This document shows positions 9,268-16,025 of a DNA stretch of 18,677 nucleotides, in pieces. Made by a program: the position numbers and the translations under genes. Numbering within the stretch: position 1 is the stretch's first letter; the number at the start of each line of letters is the position of its first letter. Origin of the DNA: Streptomyces sp. NRRL S-455. Lineage in GTDB: Bacteria > Actinomycetota > Actinomycetes > Streptomycetales > Streptomycetaceae. The notes under the pieces are model-generated. The model had not been told where the DNA came from. It did not search any database and saw only the letters and a program-made list of their open reading frames with translations. The stretch lies in the NCBI RefSeq assembly GCF_000717875.1, contig NZ_JOCT01000049.1, positions 1-18,677 on the forward strand. The letters run 5' to 3'.

Positions 9268-9768
9268 CAGCGGTTTCCGCTCCAGCGGGGAGGTCAGCAC
9301 GATCGACGTCGTCGTGCGTCCCAGCGCGGAGACCTCCTCCAGGATCTCCTCGAGATGCACGGTGTCCCGCACGGCCACCTTGAGGATCCAGCAGTCCTCC
9401 CCGACCACGTGGTGCACCTCGACGATCTCCGGCCGCTCGATCAGCTCCAGGGTCCTGGGGTGCTTCAGGTTGTACCCGCCGTGCGGGTTGACCCGGATGA
9501 ACGCCTGGATGCCGTAACCGAGCCGGGCCGGCACGACCTGGGCGCCGTAGCCGGTGATCACGCCCGCCGCCTCCAGTCGCCGCACCCGCTCGGTGACCGC
9601 CGCCGGGCTGAGCCGGACCCGGCGGCCCAGCTCGCTGAGCTTGATCCGGCCGTCGGTCTGGAGCAGTTCGAGGATCTGCCGGTCCAGCGCGTCGAACACC
9701 ACCGATGTTTCGTTGGCGGCGGCCCGCGGATGCCGTGGTTCTTTCGGTGCGGCGGCCGTGACTCCCAT
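9259..9768 (-). CDS. Lrp/AsnC-family transcriptional regulator
   Basis: A 169-aa regulator of the feast/famine type. After a flexible N-terminus (1-22), the helix-turn-helix domain spans about 26-71 (DALDRQILELLQTDGRIKLSELGRRVRLSPAAVTERVRRLEAAGVI). The RAM ligand-binding and oligomerisation domain runs about 85-160 with VHHVVGEDCWILKV. The ATG at 9768 has AGGGGG just upstream (CTGAAGGGGGAACC). The frame stays open to 9900, but that extension would run across the divergent epimerase start and lacks conserved content. Family members usually sense an amino acid; the ligand here is unknown. It is divergent from the epimerase gene with only 39 bp between starts, so it may regulate that operon and itself. 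Confidence 0.92.
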   Translation of the reverse strand: MGVTAAAPKEPRHPRAAANETSVVFDALDRQILELLQTDGRIKLSELGRRVRLSPAAVTERVRRLEAAGVITGYGAQVVPARLGYGIQAFIRVNPHGGYNLKHPRTLELIERPEIVEVHHVVGEDCWILKVAVRDTVHLEEILEEVSALGRTTTSIVLTSPLERKPLLP

Positions 9769-9807
9769 GGTTCCCCCTTCAGCACGTGGATGTGAGCCGG
9801 GAGAATT

Positions 9808-10728
9808 ATGGCCATGGAAAAGGTCCGGGAAGTGCTGGTCATCGGCGGGAACCGTTATGTGGGCAAGCGTCTGATCACGCGGCTGCTCGCGGAAGGGCAC
9901 CGTGTCACCGTGCTGAACCGGGGATCCTCCCCGCCGCCGGCCGGGGTCGAGCGGCTGCGCGCCGACCGGGACGACGAGCGGTCCCTGACCGCCGCGCTCG
10001 GGTCACGCGCATTCGACGTCGTCGTCGACCAGGTCTGCTACACACCGCGCCAGGCGGAACTCGCCCGCCGCGTCTTCTCCGGCCGTACCCGCCGGTATGT
10101 GATGACCTCGACGGTCGAGGTGTACGAGTACGAGGACTCCGCCACCCTGGTGCCCGAGGAGGCCGTCGACCCGTCCACCGTCACGGTCGGCCTCGAACTG
10201 CCCTGGGACGACCCCTTGTTCCTGGAGGCCAACTACGGGGAGGGCAAGCGGCAGGCCGAGGCGGTCCTCGCGGCCGGCGGCCCGGCGTTTCCGTACACGG
10301 CGGTGCGGGTCGCCCATGTGCTGGGCGGGCACGACGACTTCACCGGCCGGCTGGCGCACTACGCCGAGCGGATACGGACCGGCGAGCCGATCGCCGTCCC
10401 CGCCCGGAACCAGCCGGCCACGTACGTCCACGTCGAGGAGATCGCCCGTTTCCTGGCCTGGGCGGCGGGCGAGGACTTCACCGGACCCGTGAACGCGGCC
10501 TCCAGCGGGACGCTGACCACCGAGGACCTGTGCGAGGCGGTGGCCGCGCATGTCCCGGGCGGTCGTGCCGTGTTCCGGCCCGTCGAGGTCGGTGAGGTCT
10601 CGCCGTTCTCCTTCCGCCGCTCCTACGGCATGGACAACGCCCGTGCCGCCCGGCTCGGGTATGCCTTCACCGACGCCCGGCAGTGGCTGCCGCGTGCCGT
10701 CGCGGAGACCCTCGGAAAGGGCGACTGA
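9808..10728 (+). CDS. NAD(P)-dependent epimerase/reductase (extended or atypical SDR)
   Basis: A 306-aa Rossmann-fold protein. The nucleotide-binding motif is VIGGNRYVGKRL (11-22), followed by the second-strand end VLNRG. MTSTVEVY (99-106) supplies the catalytic Ser/Thr region. Y143-GEG-K147 is the YxxxK pair, and VRVAHVLGG follows as in epimerase-type SDRs. The substrate is not evident; relatives are annotated as NAD-dependent epimerase/dehydratase or chloroplast CSP41-like. The start is the ATG at 9808, but the ATG at 9814 is equally possible because GGGAG lies at 9799-9803. The stop is followed after one base by the aldo/keto reductase ATG (TGACATG), so the two form an operon and may act in one pathway. 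The Lrp-family gene is divergent. Confidence 0.88.
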   Translation: MAMEKVREVLVIGGNRYVGKRLITRLLAEGHRVTVLNRGSSPPPAGVERLRADRDDERSLTAALGSRAFDVVVDQVCYTPRQAELARRVFSGRTRRYVMTSTVEVYEYEDSATLVPEEAVDPSTVTVGLELPWDDPLFLEANYGEGKRQAEAVLAAGGPAFPYTAVRVAHVLGGHDDFTGRLAHYAERIRTGEPIAVPARNQPATYVHVEEIARFLAWAAGEDFTGPVNAASSGTLTTEDLCEAVAAHVPGGRAVFRPVEVGEVSPFSFRRSYGMDNARAARLGYAFTDARQWLPRAVAETLGKGD

Positions 10729-10729
10729 C

Positions 10730-11629
10730 ATGCGGTACAGGACACTTGGCGGACTGCGGGTGAGTGCGGTCGGACTCGGCGCCATGCCGCTGTCCATCGA
10801 GGGCCGCCCGGACGAGGAGCGTGCCCTGGCCACCGTGCACGCCGCGCTCGACGCGGGCGTGACCCTGCTGGACACGGCCGACTCCTACCATCTGCCGGGC
10901 GCGGAGCCCGGCCACAACGAGCGTCTGGTGGCCCGCGCGCTGGCCACCTACGGCGGTGACACCTCCGGCGTCCTGGTGGCCACGAAGGGCGGTCGCGGCC
11001 GCCCGGCCGGCGGCGACTGGACGGTGAACGGCTCCCCCCGTCATCTCAAGGCCGCCGCCGAGGCCTCGCTCAAGCGGCTCGGCGTCGAGGCGATAGGCCT
11101 GTATCAGCTGCACAAGCCGGACCCCGCGGTGCCGTTCGAGGAGTCGGTCGGCGCGCTGCGCGAGCTGCTCGACGCCGGCACGATCCGGCTGGCCGGCGTG
11201 TCCAACACGGACACGGACCAGATCCGCCGGGCGCGCGAGATCCTCGGCGACCGGCTGGTGTCGGTGCAGAACCGGTACTCCCCCGCCGTCCGGGACAGTG
11301 AGCCGGAACTGCGGCTGTGCGCGGAACTGGGGCTGGCCTTCCTGCCGTGGAGCCCGCTGGGCGGGCTGGCCCGCAGCTCCCTGGACGGGCCGTCGCGCAC
11401 GGAGGGGGCGGATCGCTTCGCCGCCTTCCACGCGGTGGCGCGGGAGCGCGGTGTGAGTCCCCAACGGATCGGCCTGGCCTGGCTGCTGACGAGGTCCCCG
11501 ACGGTCGTCCCCATTCCGGGGGCGAGCCGGCCGGAGACGATCAGGGACTCGGCGGCCGCGGCGGACCTGCTGCTCACGCCGGAAGAACGGGCACGCCTGG
11601 ACGAGTCCACCCGACCGGTCCGCGCGTAG
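10730..11629 (+). CDS. Aldo/keto reductase
   Basis: A 299-aa (beta/alpha)8 NADPH-dependent oxidoreductase that reduces aldehydes or ketones; the substrate is unknown. It has the AKR start MRYRTLGGLRVSAVGLGAM and the catalytic tetrad D48 and Y53 (LLDTADSYH), K86 (VLVATKGG) and H128 (GLYQLHKPD). Later family features are AGVSN, the WSPLGG loop and the C-terminal cofactor segment VVPIPGASRPETI. The ATG at 10730 is one base after the epimerase stop, with an AAAGGG ribosome site inside the epimerase end, so the genes are co-transcribed. A longer upstream frame from 10550 overlaps the epimerase and is rejected. The downstream region contains repeats rather than a clear single terminator. Confidence 0.92.
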   Translation: MRYRTLGGLRVSAVGLGAMPLSIEGRPDEERALATVHAALDAGVTLLDTADSYHLPGAEPGHNERLVARALATYGGDTSGVLVATKGGRGRPAGGDWTVNGSPRHLKAAAEASLKRLGVEAIGLYQLHKPDPAVPFEESVGALRELLDAGTIRLAGVSNTDTDQIRRAREILGDRLVSVQNRYSPAVRDSEPELRLCAELGLAFLPWSPLGGLARSSLDGPSRTEGADRFAAFHAVARERGVSPQRIGLAWLLTRSPTVVPIPGASRPETIRDSAAAADLLLTPEERARLDESTRPVRA

Positions 11630-11636
11630 GCCTCTC

Positions 11637-11957
11637 GCGACCGCGGCGTCCTCGCCCGGAGGGTCGGCCGCGCGGCGTTCGGTGCGAACTCCCGGCGGCC
11701 GGGCGGCTGGGGGCGCCGTGCCGGACCTCGCAGAGCAGGACGGGCTTGGCGGAGACCCGCCCGCTGCCTGGCGCGACAGCGGCTCGCTCGCCCGGAGGGC
11801 GGTCGCGCGGCTTCCGGCGCGCGTTCTCGGCGTGCCGGGCGGGAGAGCTCGGGGGAGCCGTGCCGGGCCTCGCGGAGCGGGCCGGACGGGTCGGGGACCC
11901 GCCCGGGCCCGCCGCGACAGCGGCCTCCTCGCCCGGAGGGCGGCCGCGCGGGGCGGT
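11637..11957. repeat. Imperfect tandem repeats (about 136-141 bp, 2.3 copies) between convergent genes
   Basis: Three copies start with GCGAC(C/A)GCGG at 11637, 11773 and 11914, with periods of 136 and 141 bp. The 13-base core CTCGCCCGGAGGG is identical in all three (11651-11663, 11787-11799, 11928-11940) and is followed by a G/C-rich CGCGCGG. Copies one and two align over almost their whole length. The third breaks off at the efflux-gene stop codon. CGCCC-GGA-GGGCG in copies two and three can form a hairpin. No coding potential is convincing on either strand. It may act as a terminator array between the convergent genes. Confidence 0.65.
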
Positions 11958-11958
11958 C

Positions 11959-13629
11959 CTAGCGGGTTCCGGCGGACTCCAGCTCCCGGTCCTCGGCAGG
12001 CTCGTCCGCGGGCCTGCTCCTGCCGGGCAGAAGCAGTGCCACCCCTACCGTCCCGACGCCCAGGATCACGGCGCCGGCCAGACTGGTGTGCGCGACCGCG
12101 TCGGCGAACGAGGAACCCACCGCCTCGGCCATCTGGCGTGCTCCGGCGCCGAGTTGCTCGGCCTGCGCCCGAAGCCCCTCCGCCTGCTGGGGGTCACCGG
12201 CCCGCGCCGCCTGCTCGGTCAGCTGCCGCGCCTTGTCCCCGATCCCCTGGGCCACGGCATACCCGGCCCCGACGGAGTCCTGCGCCGTCTCCAGGGAGGA
12301 GGCGGGAAGCTTGCTGCCGGCCGTCGCGTCCGAGAGGTGCCCGGAGTACGAGGTGGCGAGCAGCGAGCCGAGGATCGCGATGCCGAGCGAGCCGCCCAGC
12401 TCCAGCGAGGTGTCGTTCACGGCGCCGCCGACGCCCAGCTCGGACTCCGGGAACGCCCCCATGATCGCGTCCGTGCAGGGCGACAGCGCGAGCCCGATCG
12501 CGAGGCCGAGGACGATCAGGGGCGCGACGAAGTCGCCGTAGGAGGATCCGGCGTCGACCCGGGTGAGCAGTGCCAGGGCCGCCGTACCGCCGACCATGCC
12601 GGCCGTGACGGTCCACTTCATGCCGGTCCGCGGGGTGAGGTAGCCGGTGAGGGCCGAGCCCACGAAGACGGCGCCGGCCAGCGGCAGCATGCGCAGGCCG
12701 GTGTCCAGGGCGTCGTAGCCGAGGACGAACTGCAGGTGCTGGGTCAGGTAGTAGAAGGCGCCGAAGACGGCCAGGAAGAACAGGGCGACGGCGAGGTTGG
12801 AGCCCGCGAAGCGGCGGTCGGTGAAGCGGCGCACGTCGAGGAGGGGACGCGGGTGGCGCAGCTCCCAGAGCACGAAGGCCAGGAGCCCGGCGCCCGCGAC
12901 GACCGCAGCCGCGACGGCCCTGGTACCCCAGCCGAAGTGCGGCCCCTCGATGATCGTGTACACGAGCGCGCCGGTCCACACCACCGACAGCAGCCCGCCG
13001 ACGTAGTCGATGCGCTCCCGGTGGCCGGCCCTGGAGGGCGGCACCAGGACGAACGTGCCGACGACGGCAAGGGCGGCGACGGGAACGTTGATGAGGAACG
13101 TCGACGACCAGCCGTGGTGCTCCAGCAGCGCCCCGGCGACCAGCGGTCCGGCCGCGATGGCGAGGCCGGCCGTGGCGGTCCACAGGGTGATGGCCTTGGC
13201 GCGTTCGCCGCGCGGGAACGTCGCGGCGAGCAGGGACAGTGTGGCGGGCATGATCATCGCGGCGCCGGCTCCCATCACGGCACGTGCCGCGATGACCGCC
13301 GTGGAGCTGTCGGCGAGGTAGCCGAGGACCGCGCCCGCGCCGAACACGACCAGCCCGAGGACGAGCGCGCCCCGGCGGCTGTACTTGTCGCCGATCGCGC
13401 CGAGCAGCAGCATCAGCGCGGCGTACGGGACGGTGTAGCCGTCGATGACCCACTGGAGGTCGGCGCTGGACAGGCCGAGGTCCTGGGTCATGTCGGGCGC
13501 GGCGACGGTGAGGGCGGTGTTCGCCATCACGATGATCAGCAGGCTCAGGCAGAGCACGAGAAGCGCCCACCAGCGGCGTGCGTAGGGGCGTTCCATCCTC
13601 TCGACCGGTTCGGTCACGACGAGTCCCAT
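11959..13629 (-). CDS. MFS multidrug efflux transporter, DHA2 (EmrB/QacA) 14-TM type
   Basis: A 556-aa proton-coupled membrane exporter. It has a short cytoplasmic N-terminus and about 14 predicted hydrophobic segments, the first at 21-45 (WWALLVLCLSLLIIVMANTA). Motif A GAIGDKYSRRGA lies at about 77-88. RAVMGAGAAMIMPATLSLL is the fourth-helix signature. Motif C-like LAIAAGPLVAGALLEHHGWSSTFLINVP runs about 156-183. A long polar Ala/Gln-rich loop (about 440-525) precedes the final helix. The ATG at 13629 is chosen because GAGGAGG lies about 9 nt upstream; the ATG at 13647 would put the start within that ribosome site. The gene is divergent from a TetR gene with three operators between them. This is the classic arrangement for drug-induced efflux. 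The substrate cannot be predicted. Confidence 0.93.
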   Translation of the reverse strand: MGLVVTEPVERMERPYARRWWALLVLCLSLLIIVMANTALTVAAPDMTQDLGLSSADLQWVIDGYTVPYAALMLLLGAIGDKYSRRGALVLGLVVFGAGAVLGYLADSSTAVIAARAVMGAGAAMIMPATLSLLAATFPRGERAKAITLWTATAGLAIAAGPLVAGALLEHHGWSSTFLINVPVAALAVVGTFVLVPPSRAGHRERIDYVGGLLSVVWTGALVYTIIEGPHFGWGTRAVAAAVVAGAGLLAFVLWELRHPRPLLDVRRFTDRRFAGSNLAVALFFLAVFGAFYYLTQHLQFVLGYDALDTGLRMLPLAGAVFVGSALTGYLTPRTGMKWTVTAGMVGGTAALALLTRVDAGSSYGDFVAPLIVLGLAIGLALSPCTDAIMGAFPESELGVGGAVNDTSLELGGSLGIAILGSLLATSYSGHLSDATAGSKLPASSLETAQDSVGAGYAVAQGIGDKARQLTEQAARAGDPQQAEGLRAQAEQLGAGARQMAEAVGSSFADAVAHTSLAGAVILGVGTVGVALLLPGRSRPADEPAEDRELESAGTR

Positions 13630-13651
13630 GGCGGGTTGCCTCCTCATGGAC

Positions 13652-13669
13652 TTGCACAGGGATGTGCAT
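13652..13669. promoter_or_regulatory. TetR operator site 1
   Basis: TTGCACA-GGGA-TGTGCAT, an 18-bp palindrome with 6 of 7 arm positions matched. It is the copy nearest the efflux gene and abuts site 2 exactly, lying within the efflux mRNA leader. Confidence 0.7.
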
Positions 13670-13687
13670 TTGCACAACAGTGTGCAA
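13670..13687. promoter_or_regulatory. TetR operator site 2
   Basis: TTGCACA-ACAG-TGTGCAA, an 18-bp palindrome with perfect 7-bp arms. It directly adjoins site 1 and overlaps the -10 region of the efflux promoter, where binding would block transcription. Confidence 0.8.
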
Positions 13688-13714
13688 GATACGCCGTTGC
13701 ACAGCACTGTGCAA
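13686..13714 (-). promoter_or_regulatory. Promoter of the efflux gene
   Basis: Read on the minus strand: -35 TTGCAC (13714-13709), a 17-nt spacer, -10 TATCTT (13691-13686). This gives a start near 13679 and a leader of about 50 nt. Operator 3 covers the -35, and operator 2 covers the start and the edge of the -10. Confidence 0.65.
13697..13714. promoter_or_regulatory. TetR operator site 3
   Basis: TTGCACA-GCAC-TGTGCAA, an 18-bp palindrome with perfect arms (8 bp if the next pair is counted). It is centred 27 bp from site 2, covers the efflux -35, and lies 20 bp upstream of the tetR start codon. Confidence 0.8.
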
Positions 13715-13734
13715 GTCGATGAAGGAGGGGCACA

Positions 13735-14352
13735 ATGACGTCCATGACCACGGGCAACACCAGCCGCGCCGACGCCAACCGGCGCCGCATCCTCGACATC
13801 GCCCTCGCCGAGCTGTTGCGGGACCCCGACGCGTCCATGGACCAGATCGCCCGTGCCGCGGGCGTCGTACGCCGGACCGTGTACGGGCACTTTCCGAGCC
13901 GCGAGGCGCTGATCAGCACGCTCGTCGACGAGGCCGTGGAGGCGCTGTCGGCCGCGGACGCGGCGGGCCGCGCGGGTGTGGGGCACCCGGCGGAGGCCCT
14001 GGCGCGCTCGGTGCTGGCGGTGTGGGAGATCGCCGACCGCTACCGGCTGCTGGTCGCGCTCGCCCAGCGCACGGTCACCGTGCAGGGCATCCGGGAGCGG
14101 CTCGCGCCGATCCGCGAGGAGAGCATCGGGCTGTTGCGGCGGGGTCTGGACGAGGGCGTCTTCGTCTCACCACTGCCGGCGCCGGCCCTGGCGTACGTGC
14201 ACGAGCAGATGCTGTTCGCGGTTCTGGAGGCCGTGAACGACGGCCTGCTGGCAGCGGAAGAGGCGGGCCGCTGCGCCGCGGTCACGGTACTGACCGCGGC
14301 GGGCGTGCCCGCCTCGAGGGCCACCGAGCTGGTGGCGAAGCTGAACGACTGA
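13735..14352 (+). CDS. TetR-family transcriptional repressor
   Basis: A 205-aa one-component regulator. The N-terminal helix-turn-helix (about 17-63) reads RRRILDIALAELLRDPDASMDQIARAAGVVRRTVYGHFPSREALISTLV, with the typical VYGHF recognition end. The all-helical C-terminal domain (about 70-205) is the ligand pocket and dimer interface, and its ligand is unknown. The start ATG at 13735 has AGGAGG (13723-13728) 6 nt upstream. The gene is divergent from the DHA2 efflux gene, and the shared 105-bp spacer holds three copies of TTGCACA-N4-TGTGCAA/T. It therefore very likely represses both genes until an exported compound binds. It ends at a hairpin shared with the convergent dctA. Confidence 0.93.
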   Translation: MTSMTTGNTSRADANRRRILDIALAELLRDPDASMDQIARAAGVVRRTVYGHFPSREALISTLVDEAVEALSAADAAGRAGVGHPAEALARSVLAVWEIADRYRLLVALAQRTVTVQGIRERLAPIREESIGLLRRGLDEGVFVSPLPAPALAYVHEQMLFAVLEAVNDGLLAAEEAGRCAAVTVLTAAGVPASRATELVAKLND

Positions 14353-14369
14353 ACTTCTGAACGGTGTGA

Positions 14370-14408
14370 CCGGGCGGCTGAGCGACGGGGGGACACCCAG
14401 CCGCCCGG
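14370..14408. terminator. Bidirectional hairpin between tetR and dctA
   Basis: Perfect 11-bp arms CCGGGCGGCTG (14370-14380) and CAGCCGCCCGG (14398-14408) enclose a 17-nt loop. It sits 17 bp after the tetR stop and 21 bp after the convergent dctA stop, so it can serve both transcripts. The following ATTCTG is only weakly T-rich. Confidence 0.7.
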
Positions 14409-14429
14409 ATTCTGGGGGCGGCGCGGCCG

Positions 14430-15827
14430 TCAGGCCTTCGCCAGCTCCTTCTCGCCGCCCTGCTCGGACGCCTCGGCGGGCTCGTCGGCCGGGGCGCCGC
14501 TGTGGCCGTCGTCCACCAGCGTCTCCTCGTCGAAGGGCAGCCGGCCGGCGAGGACCTCGCCCACGCGCTCCTTGTCGATCTCCTTCGTCCAGGTGCCGAT
14601 CAGCACGGTGGCCACGGCGTTGCCGGCGAAGTTGGTCAGGGCGCGGGCCTCGCTCATGAAGCGGTCGATGCCGACGACGAGGCCGATGCCGTCCACCAGG
14701 GCCGGCTTGTGCGACTGCAGACCACCGGCCAGCGTCGCGAGGCCCGCTCCGGTGACACCGGCGGCGCCCTTGGAGGCGACCAGCAGGAAGAGCAGCAGCG
14801 GGATCTGCTCGCCGATGGACATCGGGGTGCCCATGGCGTCGGCGATGAACAGCGAGGCCATGGTCATGTAGATCATGGTGCCGTCGAGGTTGAAGGAGTA
14901 GCCGGTCGGGACGGTGATGCCGACCACCGGCCTGCTGACGCCCATGTGCTCCATCTTCGCGATGAGCCGCGGCAGCGCGGACTCGGAGGAGGAGGTGGAC
15001 AGGATCAGCAGGAACTCACGGCCCAGGTACTTGAACAGCGTGAAGATGTTCAGGCCGGAGATGACGCGCAGCAGGACGCCGAGCACGATGAAGACGAAGA
15101 GGAAGCAGGTCACGTAGAAGCCGAGCATCAGCACGGCCAGGCTCTTGAGCGCGTCCAGGCCCGCGGAGCCGGTCACGGCGGCGATCGCGCCGAAGGCGCC
15201 GATCGGGGCGGCCCACATCACCATCGCGAGGATGCGGAAGACGAGCCGCTGGATGTGCTCGATACCGCGCAGGATCGGCTGGCCCGCCGAGCCCATGCCC
15301 TGCAGCGCGAAGCCGGCGAGCAGGGCGATCAGCAGGGTCTGCAGGACCGACTCGTTGGTGAAGGCGGAGACGATCGTGGTCGGGATGATGCCCAGCAGGA
15401 AGTCGGTGGTGTTCGTGCTGGCCTCGGGGTCGACCTGTGCGTGACCGGCCTCCTTGACGGCGTCGGTCATCGCGAGGCTGGAGCCCGGATCCAGGACGTT
15501 GCCGACGACCAGGCCGATACCCAGCGCGACCAGCGACATCACCATGAAGTAGACAAGGGCGATACCGCCGACGGCTCCGACCTTGGCGGCCTTGCGTACC
15601 GAGCCGATGCCCAGCACGATCGTGCAGAAGATGATCGGCGAGATCATCATCTTGATCAGGTTCACGAACCCGGTGCCGATCGGCTTCAGCCCGACAGCGA
15701 AGTCCGGCGCGGCCAGGCCCACCGCGATACCGGCGGCGACCGCGATGATCACCGCGATGTAGAGGTAGTGCGTGCGGTCCCGCTTGGGTTTGCGTGCGGC
15801 AGGTGCCATGTCGGCTGCGCTGGTCAC
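14430..15827 (-). CDS. dctA: C4-dicarboxylate:cation symporter (DAACS family)
   Basis: A 465-aa inner-membrane symporter for succinate, fumarate and malate. It has the glutamate-transporter fold with eight TM helices and two re-entrant loops. Family signatures are present: the serine-rich HP1 tip STSSSESALP (277-286), GYSFNLDGTMIYM with NLDGT at 313-317, ASKGAAGVTGAG (HP2), and GIDRFMSEARALTNFAGNAVAT with D388, R395 and N399. The last matches the DctA consensus closely and favours dicarboxylate over glutamate. The GTG at 15827 is preferred because AAGGAGG (15840-15834) lies 6 nt upstream. The open frame continues to a GTG at 15875, but that would swallow the ribosome site. The C-terminal 40 residues are acidic and polar. 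The divergent sensor kinase/response regulator pair is the likely activator. Confidence 0.94.
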   Translation of the reverse strand: MTSAADMAPAARKPKRDRTHYLYIAVIIAVAAGIAVGLAAPDFAVGLKPIGTGFVNLIKMMISPIIFCTIVLGIGSVRKAAKVGAVGGIALVYFMVMSLVALGIGLVVGNVLDPGSSLAMTDAVKEAGHAQVDPEASTNTTDFLLGIIPTTIVSAFTNESVLQTLLIALLAGFALQGMGSAGQPILRGIEHIQRLVFRILAMVMWAAPIGAFGAIAAVTGSAGLDALKSLAVLMLGFYVTCFLFVFIVLGVLLRVISGLNIFTLFKYLGREFLLILSTSSSESALPRLIAKMEHMGVSRPVVGITVPTGYSFNLDGTMIYMTMASLFIADAMGTPMSIGEQIPLLLFLLVASKGAAGVTGAGLATLAGGLQSHKPALVDGIGLVVGIDRFMSEARALTNFAGNAVATVLIGTWTKEIDKERVGEVLAGRLPFDEETLVDDGHSGAPADEPAEASEQGGEKELAKA

Positions 15828-15885
15828 GGCGGCCCTCCTTGACGACGTCGTCGGCATCACCGGCGTGCGGCTCACGTCCGGGAAA

Positions 15886-15927
15886 CTCCGGGGGAACTCC
15901 GCGAAACGGGGAGCGGGACCCCCGGAG
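15886..15927 (-). other. Hairpin in dctA leader
   Basis: Perfect 9-bp arms CTCCGGGGG (15886-15894) and CCCCCGGAG (15919-15927), with an internal CTCC/GGAG stem (15897-15900, 15910-15913). If transcription starts near 15925, this stem forms the very 5' end of the dctA mRNA. It may stabilise or attenuate the transcript. The region is GC-rich, so chance pairing is possible. Confidence 0.4.
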
Positions 15928-15931
15928 ATGC

Positions 15932-15937
15932 GTTATA
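15932..15937 (-). promoter_or_regulatory. Candidate -10 of dctA promoter
   Basis: TATAAC on the minus strand, with no recognisable -35 at 17-18 bp upstream. A good -10 without a -35 suits an activator-dependent promoter. The predicted start near 15925 gives a leader of about 98 nt. Confidence 0.45.
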
Positions 15938-15984
15938 GGGAATGCCGTGACTATGTCCTGCCCTGTGAGCGCGGTCACCCTTCC

Positions 15985-16002
15985 GTTCATTTAGTTCACA
16001 AT
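15985..16002. promoter_or_regulatory. Candidate response-regulator site: 9-bp direct repeat
   Basis: GTTCATTTA followed directly by GTTCACAAT forms two half-sites 9 bp apart in an AT-rich patch that stands out in this GC-rich spacer. CitB/DcuR-type regulators bind AT-rich direct or imperfect repeats. It is centred about 68 bp upstream of the predicted dctA start and just before the sensor-kinase gene. It could therefore serve dctA activation and autoregulation. Confidence 0.4.
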
Positions 16003-16025
16003 CAGCCACGGGGCAGACTGACGTC

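Noticed and set aside
9769..9900. 44-residue N-terminal extension of the Lrp-family protein
   Set aside because: It would begin inside the divergent epimerase gene. The ATG at 9768 has an AGGGGG ribosome site and a normal domain boundary.
11317..13722. 801-codon plus-strand open frame running from the aldo/keto reductase across the efflux gene
   Set aside because: It spans the repeat region and the antisense of a clear MFS gene, and has no domain or plausible ribosome site.
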